64,000 bases of DNA from Pseudovirgaria hyperparasitica. Taxonomy: Eukaryota > Ascomycota > Dothideomycetes > Acrospermales > Acrospermaceae. Positions within the stretch are counted from its first letter, which is position 1. Each line of letters starts with the position of its first letter. The stretch is taken from contig NW_022985549.1 in the NCBI RefSeq assembly GCF_010093815.1, positions 1,571,446 to 1,635,445 of the forward strand. The letters run 5' to 3'. Position numbers and translations under genes: made by a program. A model generated the notes under the pieces. That model was not told the origin of the DNA. It worked only from the letters and a program-made list of their open reading frames with translations, and searched no databases. This document shows positions 13,501 through 24,597 of this stretch, piece after piece.

Positions 13501-15585
13501 CCTTGCGGAAACGCAACGACTATCGAATATTGAGATAGCCTTCTGCTTCCGAGAGTCAATCGTCTGATACGCTCGAATCTCGTGCGAGTATAACCGCACT
13601 TCATCCAGACACACCACTTTATCCGCAAACCATGGACAACTATGGCACACAGGTAGCATCCACAAGCTCGCATGAAGGGTTCCAGAAGCTTGGATCCCTC
13701 CATCGGGATTGCAATTCGATATAGTCGGATGATTATTGGACGGTCACCGCAAGCCTTCAAGACACTTGTTCTACGAACCCTGACGCCTGGTTACACTACC
13801 AGATGAAGATATATTGCAACATGCAAACAACCCCACATCTCACGGCGGGATTTCTCCGCCATGTGTGGGACAACTTTGATCACGATCCAAGCTGCTGGGA
13901 CGTCGATCTCGCAACGGTGCATGGTCAAACATGTTTTCATGCGAAGACAACGGCATACCTTGCGCAGCCGGCGTTCATATGACGGCGCGCATATATGATA
14001 TGTCGATATGCATTGGAACATGCGGTCATTGGATATCCAACATGTAATTGTTGAGAGCTACTTGTGCACCGCTGACTTGCATACATGGATGGCATGACGC
14101 ACATAATCAACTCGAGTCGTGGTACGTTGCTCAACATCAACTGTTATCGTCACTCACTAACTGTGCGGCATACACGATAACGTGTATGCAGTCGCATATT
14201 GCTTTGCTGGAAGGATCTGGTGCAAAACACCGTTGTAATGGAGAGGTCATTTGAGCAGTGGTACATGATGATGTTCCACGTAGGGTTGCATTAGGAAATC
14301 CTCGTCTCACGAGAAGCCAGTTTTGCCTACATCGTCTGAGATTAGCCAAAGCACGCAACAGCACTGAGCGCTCTCTGGTGTCTCATCGCTAAGATCTGCG
14401 CACACTGTACACTACCAGGAAATCCCCAATACCATGATCTAAACACCTTTCAGTGTATATCTCAACCCAACCAACCCTCATTTACCCACGCATTTAGCCC
14501 ACCAGCCACCCCCACCCCATCCACCTCTTTACCCGGCGCTAGTTTCCCCAGTCCCGGCGCCCCGCCAGACAATTACCAGGATACAAACTACTAGGGTACA
14601 CCGACCGCATCCAAGCTCTCGGGTCGGATGAATTCGGTATATCAATCCAACGAAAAAGGACCGGGGTCGCGCATACAAGAAAAATAAATGGTGCCTCACA
14701 TGTGAGACGTATCACTTTTTGACAGCGGCTGCTCCGCGGCCCGCGTGGGTGCAGAGTTCCGTGGGGCTTGTCATGGAGGCTCTGTCCTCGCGTGGGTAAA
14801 AGGTCTAGATGGTTGTCTGATTTCTATGTGCTACTGCTGCTGCTACTGTTGGTTGGGGGTAAAAGGATGTGGTTGGGCAAGAAAAGGCTTCCGGTGGATT
14901 TTATCCGGCGGGTGGTAGAATGAGGGTGCCAGAGATATGGAAATGGCACGATGCGGAGGACAGGAACGAAAAGTGCTGAAATCGGTTGATGACGACAATG
15001 ACGGTAACGATGACATTACAGAGGGGTGGAGCAGGTGGTTTTGGAGTTGTGGAGTCAGTTCATGGAGTATCGATAACTAGAAATGGTCTGGTTTTGTGAT
15101 ATTATGCCTATGTCTGCGACTTGCCTCGTGTCGTGGAATCATCTACCGCTAACGCTTTCTTTGCAGCTTTCATTGTTGGTCGCCTATTCATACTCCATTG
15201 TAACGCATACGTATGGCTAGAAGCGGTATATAGACTTGGATCCGCAGTGAATGAGGTCATAGTCTGGCGACGGTCCCAACATACGCGATGACTTTAAGAT
15301 TAGAGATCAGGCCATCGTCTCAAGAAGACTCTCAGGATACTGTTTGCTCGCCTATAGTCAATAGACTTGTCCATATACATGAAGGCCAGTACCGAAACCT
15401 TGGGAGACGGCTCAATGATGGTGCAATAGCAACAATTACATTTGGGATATCTACCCGGACTTCCCTGTTGTGACCATACTACTGGAATCGTACGATATCA
15501 GTGAGTATCAGTGACAGGCCTCGAGGTGGCTTCAGGTGCGACTGTCGCCGGAAATGTCGTCTTGTGAGCTGAACAATCGTGTTGT

Positions 15586-17106
15586 CTAAACCTCTGTTGT
15601 GCGCTCACACAGTATAGGCAGACCTTGGCTGCTGCGATGCTGACTTTGGTTTGTGTGCGAGACCTTCATCAAACGCACCGGTGTCTTCCCAGGATATCGT
15701 GTACTGCGTTTTAGTTCATCGTATATCTGTATTGCAAATGCTTTGAGCGAGTCAAAATGTTCCTCCAAACGGCGCTGGAAAGAGAACAGAACAGGGTGGA
15801 TGACTGGCAGATCTTGTTCAAGCATGTCTGATCTAGTCATGACGAATCCCGAACTGTCCCAATGGTTCGAAAAAATCTCTCCCTTATCAGGAATTCGCGT
15901 CAGAAAACCTATGAGACACATGCCCAGTCCAGAGCATCCACCATGAACCATGGCGGAGGGAAACAAGGCCGACAGCATAGCCAGAGCCTGAACCACGAAT
16001 GGCTAAGAGTGCTGGAATGTTGACACTCGAAAGAGTAATCAGGGCGAGAATGTGACATGACCACGAACCTGCAGTCTATCAGGTCTCGGAGCTCTCCACT
16101 CAGGGCTACTCGCGGTTCCTGTTTCCTATCTTGGAGTGCCATAGGCTTGATGTGACCGCTGAGAGACCAGCCCCGTTGCGGGGAGTCATCAATTTCGCAT
16201 CCGTAGGATGTGCCACCAGAAGGCTTTTTATCTGTTTGATCCTTGAGGATAGCTAGGGATATCCGAATTCTGAAGATCAACTCAATAAACGCCCCAGGCG
16301 TCTGCACCCTCAACGGTGCAGGCTAGTCCGCTCATGGTGAGTGTTGCGAGGCGCAACATTGATCCTTGTTGCTACTACAGCGACTAGCACATAGAGGCGT
16401 TCCTCGATAATCGGTATACGCGTGAGGAGATCCAGAGTCCGGAGGAGTCAGATCCCCCAGTTGAGTTCATATGAGGATAATTCGCAAGTCGACCAAGCAT
16501 GCAGATTCATTGCCAACGTTGCCCGTGGATCATCAGACTTTCCTGGTTCGAGGAAAGTGGAACAGGTTGACCAGATAAGAGCATGTCACTTTCAAGGGCG
16601 ACATGAAGGAAACTGTTTCGATAGAAGCGGTACTCGTCACATTCCACGTCTGTAAAGTCATCAACGGACACATTGATGCCCTCGCCAAGTATATTGGCTG
16701 GCTTGATATCCTTATGAACGAGCTCTCATTAGGTGAAGGTCTTCAGAGGCATCTGCAAGGTAGTTGGACTTTGAGATCATTTGTCGATTTTGCGAGATGT
16801 TGTCGGGATGTCCGGAAGTGCAATCAGAATGTTACGTATATCTTGCATATTGCGTTCAGAAACGGAAATCAGGAGGATGCTAAATTCACCCCCGCGCTGG
16901 TTGGTGAACAGAATATTTGTGATGTTGCTGCGAGTCAGCCTTCCGATGCTATTCATTTTTCGCGCAAAATTGCCATCTCTCGGTCCAATCCAACCTCTGG
17001 TCTGGATAACCCGAAGTATTTAGGAGCAAATATGCTTGGGCACCATGGCTCGAAGTGCTTGATATTGGCCGATAAAGTTAGACGACTAGAACCCCAAGAG
17101 GCTTAG
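15586..17106 (-). pseudogene. Decayed protein-kinase-like gene
   Basis: The minus strand keeps pieces of a eukaryotic protein kinase catalytic domain in different frames. At 16953-17036 the reading SIFAPKYFGLSRPEVGL followed by DREMAIL resembles the beta-3 lysine (FAVKxF) and the alpha-C helix (xREMAIL); it ends at a stop. At 16687-16722 LVHKDIKPANIL matches the catalytic loop HxDxKPxN. Just after it, VSVDDFTDV stands where DFG should be. Two stops lie immediately upstream of the catalytic loop in its frame, and the order of pieces is right but the frames are not continuous. Two longer frames (15586-15996 and 15909-16313) follow in the same direction and may be the rest of the gene; I do not recognise them. 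Some frame changes could be introns, but the missing DFG glycine and the stops favour a relic of the host's own gene. Confidence 0.55.
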
Positions 17107-17953
17107 CAGGCTTGTAGAGTAGTTCGCTTTGGTGTTGATATCAAGAGTCGATCATCTTCGAAGAAAAGTAGGTACTCCAAAAAGGAGAGACCACGAATAT
17201 TCGACCACTGGCTGGTGATATGACATAGGACAGCTGGCTCTCTCACGGGTATAGTGTACTATGGAAGTTGAGCTGCCAGCCAATAGCATCGTCGATATAG
17301 TCAGCAGTCGACTGCCCATACTACATACAACGAGAGACAAAAAGAGAGGAGGCTATTGAGGCCTGACTCACTCTGCCATCAAGAGCGCAAAGAATTGCGG
17401 CTGCTTCACCAAGTTTCTCTCAGTCTTGTTTATCAATGGAGGTCGGCTTTCTTTTGATATTCCCAGGCGAGCACATGCTCGTAGTGCACCACCACTTTAT
17501 ACTATCATCGCTAGGGTTCGTCGCTTTAGTTACGATAAATCTAAGATAAGATTCAAAGCCATAGGCGTAGGAGCTGTGGTGCTACAAGAAGTTGTGGCTG
17601 GTATGTTTCATATACCACGAAGTAAGAACCGGTCAACTCGGACTCCCGGAGCAAGTTCTCCTCCGCTCCACACACAGAACGGATAAAGGCGGGTCACCCT
17701 GAACGCCACATTATTTAGCCTCTGTTATCGCTAATATGTTATATAAGCTGCTGACGTCCACTGATCAGGATCATTAAGTCAAAGCAAGACGTTCTTCCGG
17801 ACCCTCAATTCGTTATTGCTCAAGAACAGCTTTCTTTCTACAAGTGCCGCAATCAACAAGATCAAGCGGAAGGCTCAAAATCAGAGACCCTTCGTCTCAA
17901 TTAACATAAGTGCGCCTTCCCACAGAGCTGAAGCTGTGGTAAAAGCGCGAGAA
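17107..17953. other. Intergenic region
   Basis: No supported gene. A frame without ATG is open directly into the gene at 17954 and is taken as its 5' UTR. The left part may contain the remaining 5' end of the kinase-like relic, including a short minus-strand frame at 17152-17340. Confidence 0.5.
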
Positions 17954-18457
17954 ATGACATCCCTCTTTCCCCACCCCGACCATGCCGAAATCCAGCCTTA
18001 TGGGCATACGATTCTCACACTTCACGTGCTAGCCAGAGGCTTCCTTTCGGGCTCTTTCATCTCTCTCTTTTTCACAGGCGGCTCCGTCCTACTCAACCGC
18101 TCACCCGGTCTTCCTCTGTCAACACGTATCCTGTCAAACTCTGCGCGCGGCACATTATGGGGCACAGGACTGATCGGTCTCGCGCTCATTGGGCGCATGT
18201 GGGATAGAGAAGACATTGAATGGAAGGATAGATCATGGAGATTGCTCGGAAATGAGGGTGAAATGAAGACAGATTGGTGGCAGATCGGAGGAGCTACGTT
18301 GGGTGCGGCTGTGGCTTTGGGAGCCGGGAAACGTGTGAATGGAGCAAAGATGCTCAAGGGATGGGAGAAGGGCCTTGGAGGTGCTGGACTAGGTAGCTTT
18401 GGCGGTATGATTGGTTATCACACGTCAAAGAATATTGGTAGTAAGGTAAAACAGTGA
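17954..18457 (+). CDS. Small membrane-associated protein of unknown function (possibly DUF1757 family)
   Basis: An intronless 167-aa protein. I do not recognise a function. It begins MTSLFPHPDHAEIQPYGHT, then has a hydrophobic stretch at about residues 19-38 (LHVLARGFLSGSFISLFFTG), a second around 55-70 (GTLWGTGLIGLALIG), a third around 100-115 (GGATLGAAVALGAG) and a glycine-rich C-terminus (GLGGAGLGSFGGMIGYHT). The short, Gly-rich, hydrophobic segments recall small mitochondrial inner-membrane proteins of the Tim17 kind and the fungal DUF1757 group, but this is impression rather than proof. The ATG at 17954 is the first in the frame; the open frame extends upstream only with non-ATG codons. 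It is convergent with the unknown gene at 18678. Confidence 0.7.
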   Translation: MTSLFPHPDHAEIQPYGHTILTLHVLARGFLSGSFISLFFTGGSVLLNRSPGLPLSTRILSNSARGTLWGTGLIGLALIGRMWDREDIEWKDRSWRLLGNEGEMKTDWWQIGGATLGAAVALGAGKRVNGAKMLKGWEKGLGGAGLGSFGGMIGYHTSKNIGSKVKQ

Positions 18458-18677
18458 TTGACGCTGCTTGCGTTCAGTAAACACGATTCTAGGGTGGCAA
18501 TGAATCTGCGCTGCTATCCATCCTAACATTCTTTCATCCAAACAGAAGCATACTCTGGAGCATATAGAATATAATACAAGAAGTGAATTCTTTGCTGAGG
18601 AGGAGAGTGACTGCATCCCAGTCCTCACCAAGTTCAATCATTGGTAAGAGCGTCCGTCATTGACAAAGACTGTCTGC

Positions 18678-19517
18678 TCATGATCCGAGTTTGTTGATAA
18701 CAGCTTGCCGTAATGCAGGTGAGAGGGCACATAGCTTGCGTATTGCCGCTCGTATTTGGGATCCGGTCTTGCAGTTGAGCACGAGAGAGAACGAAGTTGC
18801 TCCATCGTTCCATGGCTTTGCAAGGTCTAGTTCAGTGGCTAAAGCGCGTTTGAGTGTAGGTGAGGGCCGAGAGATCTCCAATAGCATCTCTCTCAAAATG
18901 GCAGATGGAACACGCGATATGTCTGAAATGCTTTTCACAGAGGGGACGTTCCCTCTCAATGGATGGCCAGAATGTGACGGGTAGGTAATTCCAGAATACT
19001 CGAATTTATTGTCAAAGCTAGCTTGACGCCCAGCAATCCGGTCGTCCACCGGAATGATGCTGGTCTTATCCTCATGTCTGTATCGTCTCAGGAGCCTGTG
19101 TGTCATCACGAGTCTTCGCTTGAGCACATCCGTGAAACCGTTTTGCCCCGTGTCTGCCCCCATTTGGGGGCGTATTGATCTTATTTCCTTTATAATAGAA
19201 TTGCGCCTATGACTTTGCAAGAGGGACCACCGACTAGAAACATAGTCCGCATCTGCCATCATAGCCTCCTGTTGAAGTGCGTAAGCGCATCCATGCATTT
19301 GCGCATAGAGGTATTCAAATTCTGACTTGGGCATGCGTGCAAGGGCTAAGCGCCATCTGAACGGTTCAGACTCAGGATTCATCGCATATTTATCCCAGAT
19401 GTAGGTTCTAGACTCTACCATGTCAGGGAATATTATAGCATAGAGTCGCCAATAATCCCGGATCTTCCCTTGTTTGTAGTCGTAGTCATCTACCTCTTTC
19501 TTGTGGCGGTCCGTCAT
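18678..19517 (-). CDS. Hypothetical protein, 279 aa
   Basis: A continuous 279-aa frame with an ATG start, in the divergent orientation to smc2. I do not recognise its family. It is basic and rich in Arg, Lys and Tyr, with an aromatic N-terminus (DYWRLYAIIFPDMVESRTYI), no signal peptide, no clear membrane segment and no Zn-binding pattern. The C-terminal part (about 195-279) is predicted-helical with spaced leucines (AILREMLLEI, LKRALATELDL, QIRAAIRKLCALSPALRQ). Its length in a stretch of otherwise short frames supports coding. It could be a lineage-specific gene. Introns are not needed. Confidence 0.6.
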   Translation of the reverse strand: MTDRHKKEVDDYDYKQGKIRDYWRLYAIIFPDMVESRTYIWDKYAMNPESEPFRWRLALARMPKSEFEYLYAQMHGCAYALQQEAMMADADYVSSRWSLLQSHRRNSIIKEIRSIRPQMGADTGQNGFTDVLKRRLVMTHRLLRRYRHEDKTSIIPVDDRIAGRQASFDNKFEYSGITYPSHSGHPLRGNVPSVKSISDISRVPSAILREMLLEISRPSPTLKRALATELDLAKPWNDGATSFSLVLNCKTGSQIRAAIRKLCALSPALRQAVINKLGS

Positions 19518-19979
19518 GATATATTGAACTTAAGGTCGCAAAATTCGCTCTGATAGTAACTCTAAGGCATACTATAGACCGCAGCATCGGCCCATGAGTA
19601 GAGTGTGAGGCTGCCGAGGTGAAGTTGGATGTAATGCAAAGGACTCAGGGGGTCAGAGGAGATAGGCTAGGGTAGTCTGAACACGGCTAGGGACTGATGA
19701 GTTAGATAATTTTATGGAAGAATGCCCACTATATTGACGACGAATGGCCGCTGCCGGAAATGAGGAGCTCAGAAAGCGCGGATACTGATGATAGGTTTTG
19801 GAATCATGATAATTACCTTCTGGAGTTGCGGAGAACCTCAGCCTGGGCATGGGGTACCTCCGAGCCGCCCGCCTTAAGCTAGTCCTGGCTAGCGCATAAC
19901 ATCGCGTTCCCAGATAACAAACAATCGATTCCGCGAAGAACGCTGAGACAGATAGCAACGAAGCCTAATAACCACGAGC
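19518..19979. other. Divergent intergenic region between the 279-aa gene and smc2
   Basis: 462 bp between two divergently transcribed starts, so it should hold both promoters. I see no distinct TATA box or other recognisable element. Confidence 0.5.
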
Positions 19980-22900
19980 ATGAGGGTTACGGAAGTTATC
20001 ATTGACGTGAGCTCTGGTATTATTGCTGCGTAACTCAGCTGACAGTTCTCCCAGGGGTTCAAGTCGTACGCGGTGCGAACGGTGATTACAGGCTGGTATG
20101 CGACGCGATAAACAGACAGCCTCTCACGTAACAATCTAACGGCGCATCAGGGATGAGAGCTTCAACTCAATCACAGGTCTGAATGGAAGTGGGAAATCGA
20201 ATATTCTAGACTCAATATGTTTTGTTCTCGGTATTACGAATATGAGCACTGTGCGAGCACAGAATCTTCAGGTATGCGCAAAGCTATGGACTTGGTCAAT
20301 GTACTAATATTGTCTGCATGAAGGACCTCATATACAAACGTGGACAAGCGGGCGTAACGAAAGCCAGTGTCACAATCGTCTTTGACAACTCGGATACGAA
20401 GAAGAGCCCAATTGGATTTGAGACCTATACCCAGATTTCTGTTACGCGGCAAATAGTCCTAGGTGGAACGAGCAAGTACCTGATCAATGGACACCGAGCA
20501 CAACAGCAGACTGTGCAGAACCTCTTCCAATCTGTACAGCTGAATATCAATAATCCGAATTTCCTAATTATGCAGGGGCGGATCACTAAAGTGCTCAATA
20601 TGAAGGCCGTAGAGATTCTGGCCATGATTGAAGAGGCAGCTGGGACAAGGATGTTTGAGGACAGGAGGGACAAGGCTCTGAAAACAATGGAAAAGAAGCA
20701 GATGAAGGTTGAAGAAATATCAGGATTGCTGAAGGATGAAATTGAGCCAAAACTCGAGAAATTGCGACAGGAGAAACGCGCATTCTTAGACTTCCAACAA
20801 ACACAAAGCAACATCGAACAGATGACCCGACTCGTTGTTTCATATGACTACGCACGATACAACGAAAAACTGAAGCAATCGGGTCAAGACTTGGACGCCA
20901 AAAAGCAGCGAGCGAAAGACCTTGAAGACTCTGCTGCGCGGATGAAGAACGAGATCGTGCTGCTACAAGAAGATATCAAGAAAGTCAAAGCTACGAGAGA
21001 AAAGGAATTGCGAAAGGGCGGCAAATTTCAAGCACTCGAGGAAGAAGTCAAGACTCATTCACACGAAGTTGTGAGACTATCAACGGTGCTTGACTTGAAG
21101 CAAGCCAGCCTGGGAGAGGAGAAGGAACGGCGGGCGAAAGCCGAGAAGAGTGTCAATGAGTTGGAGAAACAACTGAAAGAGAAGACTAAGGCTCATGAAG
21201 TTCTTCAGAAGAAATACGAGGCAGCGCATACTGAGCTCCAGAAACAGACCGAGGAAGTCGAGAACAAAGAGGAACTGCTTCAGAGTCTTCAGACAGGTGT
21301 TGCGTCCAAAGAAGGTCAAGAAGGAGGTTATCAAGGCCAACTTCAAGAGGCTAGGAATCGTGTGAGCGCCGCCGCCACCGAGCAAGAACAGGGTAAACTC
21401 AAGGTATCGCATCTAGAGAAGCGAATCCAGGAAGAAGAACCTCGAGCAAAGAAAGCAAAAGAGCAAAATTCGAGTCTGACCAAGGATCTTGAGGCGTTGA
21501 AGTCACAGGCAAAGAAGCTTGCAAATGAGTTGACAAAGCTTGGACTTGAGCCTGGCAAAGAAGACGAAATGTATAACGAGGAGAAGATGCTGCAGTCTCG
21601 GATCCGTGACCTCAGGGGCCAAGCCGATGGTCTCAAGCGGAAAGTGGCCAACATAGACTTTACTTACACTGATCCATCTCCAAGATTCGATAGATCGAAG
21701 GTGAAAGGCTTGGTTGCGCAGCTTTTCACGCTTGACAAGGAGCATACCCGAGCCGGTACTGCCCTTGAGATCTGCGCTGGTGGTCGCCTTTACAATGTCG
21801 TTGTCGATACTGCAGAGACAGGTACTCAACTTCTGCAAAATGGTAAACTCAGGAAGCGTGTCACGATCATTCCACTGAACAAGATTGCTGCTTTCAAGGC
21901 ATCTGCACAAAAGATTGGCGCCGCGCAGAAACTTGCTCCAGGAAAGGTCAATCTTGCGCTATCGCTCGTAGGACATGATCAGGAAGTGACCGCTGCAATG
22001 GAATATGTCTTCGGGTCGACTCTAGTCTGCGAAGATGCTGAGACAGCGAAGCGTGTCACGTTCGACCCGGCCGTACGGCTCAAGAGCGTGACTTTGGAAG
22101 GTGATGTATATGACCCGTCGGGCACGCTCTCCGGTGGAAGTGCACCTCAGTCAAGTGGTGTTCTTGTTACCTTGCAACAACTCAACGAGCTGACGATTCA
22201 ACTCACAAATCAGGAGAAAGCTTTAGAAGTGCTCCAGGCGACGATTGCTAGGGACAAGAAGAAGCTCGATGGAGCTCGCAAGACCAAGCAAGAGCTTGAC
22301 CTAAAAAACCACGAGATCAGGTTAACGGAAGACCAAATCAACAGCAATTCCTCCACGTCTATCATTCAAGCTGTTGAAGAAATGAAGGCCAACATTGTTC
22401 GTTTGAAACAAGAGATCAGTGATGCAAAAGCTCGGCATGATGAGGCAACCAAGGAAGTGAAGCGTATTGAGGGTGACATGAAGGATTTTAGTAAGAATAA
22501 AGACAGCAAGCTTGCTGAGCTTCAGACTTCCCTCGATAAGCTTCGCAAAACCTTATCGAAGACGTCAGCATCTATCAAGCCATTGCAACACGAGATGAGA
22601 GAGGCATTGTCAGATGCTGAGCAATGTGGCAATGATCTCGCAGCTGCACAAGAACAACTCCAAGACGCACAGACTGCCCTTGCGACACAACAGGAAGAGA
22701 TTGATTCAATCGTTGCTGAACAGAAGCGTGTCAAGGATGCTCATGATCTTGCGCAGGCTAATCTAGAGGACGAACAGGCTAAACTCAGCGGATTTGACGA
22801 AGAACTGCGTGAACTTGACGACGCCATTCGCTCAAAATCAGCCTCTATCACAGAAGAGGGTCTCGAGATGCAACAACTTGGTCATCAGATCGAGAAATTC

Positions 22901-23717
22901 GACAAGGACCAGCAAGCAGCCTCGCAAACCATCGTTGCGCTCGAAAAAGAACACGAATGGATAGCAGATGAGAAGGAGCTCTTCGGGCGTCCCGGGACCG
23001 CTTACGACTTCAGGAATCGAAACATGTCCGAATGCAAAGCGGTTCTAAAGAAAGAAACGGAAGCGTTCCAGGGAAAGCGCAAAAAGGTTAATCCGAAGGT
23101 CATGAACATGATTGATAGCGTAGAGAAGAAGGAGGCAGCTCTCAATAACATGATGAGAACCGTCAAGAAGGACAAGAAGAAGATCGAGGAGACCATCACA
23201 AATCTTGACGAGTACAAAAAGGAGGCGTTGTACAAGACATGGGAGAAAGTGAACGGCGACTTTGGGCAGATCTTTGAGACTTTGCTACCTGGCGGTAGTT
23301 TCGCGAAGTTGGACCCGCCAGAGGGTAAGACCATTGCCGAAGGTCTCGAGGTCAAGGTCTGCCTGGGTAAGGTTTGGAAGCAGAGTCTAACAGAGCTGAG
23401 TGGTGGCCAGCGGTATGATATTCTGCACTCATTTGTTTGTTTGCACCTGCTGACTCGAATCTCACAGATCGCTCATCGCCCTATCTCTCATCATGGCGCT
23501 CCTACAGTTCAAACCTGCACCAATGTACATTCTTGACGAGGTTGATGCTGCGCTCGATCCAGACCACACGCAGAACATTGGTCGATTGATCAAGACGCGG
23601 TTCAAGGGATCACAATTCATTGTTGTCAGCTTGAAAGATGGTATGTTCGAGAATGCGAATCGTATCTTCCGGACGCGATTTAGCGATGGTACGAGTGTTG
23701 TTCAGGTCCTAAAATGA
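19980..23717 (+). CDS. smc2: Condensin subunit SMC2
   Basis: SMC2 pairs with SMC4 in condensin, the ATP-driven ring that compacts mitotic chromosomes. Five exons: 19980-20006, 20055-20095, 20151-20271, 20324-23412, 23468-23717, giving 1,175 aa, the usual SMC2 length (about 1,170-1,200). The first exon codes only nine residues (MRVTEVIID); splicing restores the conserved [20 protein letters not shown]. Walker A GLNGSGKS is at residues 32-39, just before the SMC2-typical [16 protein letters not shown]. Coiled coil fills about 170-510 and 680-1030, with the hinge at about 520-670 ([20 protein letters not shown]). The signature LSGGQR (about 1088-1093) is split by the last intron, and Walker [12 protein letters not shown] follows at about 1111. 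Nothing is missing. Neighbouring genes have no functional link. Confidence 0.96.
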
Positions 23718-24153
23718 GGCGTTATTCATGGGGATTAAATTTTTGGATCGGTTTGGGTAAGGCATGGGTACTGGAGCGATGCATATGAAGCGGAGGTGGC
23801 GTTAGGGAGGCTTGTCGACTCGAGCTGTTAGCGTACGCAATGTGATCATGAATATGATATCAGAAGTGTATGAGGAGGGGCGTTTTTCGCATATTGTTCA
23901 CTCATACCAGCTATTCACGTCCGCTTGAGGAGTGTATATCATGCAAAGTGGTTGTTGTATTAAAGGTCAGTGGCAGGTATAGAATGGGTATTAGTGTTAC
24001 TATGATGGGCTACGCTATGCTATGCTATTGGTAAAATCGCCTGTTATAAAAGAATATGCACCATTTTAGTCTTAGTGTCGGGAGATTCGTCTGTTCGAAT
24101 GAGTGTTGTTACAAGCTCTCCAACTGCTTGACTCGGCGTTGCATGCGCAGCAT
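23718..24153. other. Convergent intergenic region after smc2
   Basis: Holds the 3' flanks of smc2 (plus) and the secreted-protein gene (minus). No further feature is seen. Confidence 0.5.
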
Positions 24154-24597
24154 TCACTGGGGCTTCGCACACCCAATATTCGCACTCTGGACATTCGTAT
24201 ACTGCCCCTGCTGTGCCTCAACAAAATCATCCGTTGTCAGGTACCGCGAGAACATAAGGCAAGCCTCCTCTAGAACTCCGCCAGCACCATAGTAACCTCC
24301 AGCCGGCGTTGGGGCATTCGCCGCCTTGAACACGGATGTGCAGCCGCTCAGCCCATAGCATTGCTCCTGGCACTGTGTGAAGTTGACGTTTGGGTTGTAG
24401 TAGTAGTAGACGTTGGCGCCCATTGCGGCGTCGGACGGTTTGTAGCCGCCGGTAGAGGACTCGGAGAGTTCGGAGGTGGGCGAAGTGACGGGGCAGTCTG
24501 CAGGAAGGGGAATTATGGCTGGGCCGCCGGCGCGTTTGGGAAGAGAGGCGGCGGCGGTGAGGGAGAGGAGGGAGAGGATTGCGGTGAGGGACTGCAT
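24154..24597 (-). CDS. Small secreted cysteine-containing protein
   Basis: A 147-aa protein with a clear secretion signal: MQSLTAILSLLSLTAAASLP, followed directly by the dibasic KR that Kex2-type proteases cut. The mature part has six cysteines (35, 76, 80, 86, 113, 143), an even number that suits disulfides. The block TQCQEQCYGLSGCTSVF, with a later ACLMFSRYL, resembles the spacing of PAN/apple-like folds seen in many fungal secreted proteins. I infer an extracellular or wall-associated role; small secreted cysteine proteins are also candidate effectors, but nothing here shows virulence. No intron is needed. It is convergent with smc2. A family name would need a profile search. Confidence 0.75.
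   Translation of the reverse strand: MQSLTAILSLLSLTAAASLPKRAGGPAIIPLPADCPVTSPTSELSESSTGGYKPSDAAMGANVYYYYNPNVNFTQCQEQCYGLSGCTSVFKAANAPTPAGGYYGAGGVLEEACLMFSRYLTTDDFVEAQQGQYTNVQSANIGCAKPQ

Larger units (their letters stand above)
7092..15585. other. Gene-poor region downstream of creA
   Basis: Over 8 kb with no gene I can support. It holds a (CA)n microsatellite (7577-7617), GT-rich and GGGA-rich stretches around 7940-8690, short TAGG/CCTA repeats near 8000 and 9030, and an 11-bp tandem repeat near 10474. Short frames such as that at 10308-10643 (minus) show no motif and overlap the tandem repeat. I see no tRNA, rRNA or intact mobile element. The creA 3' UTR presumably occupies the first few hundred bases. 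Confidence 0.6.
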
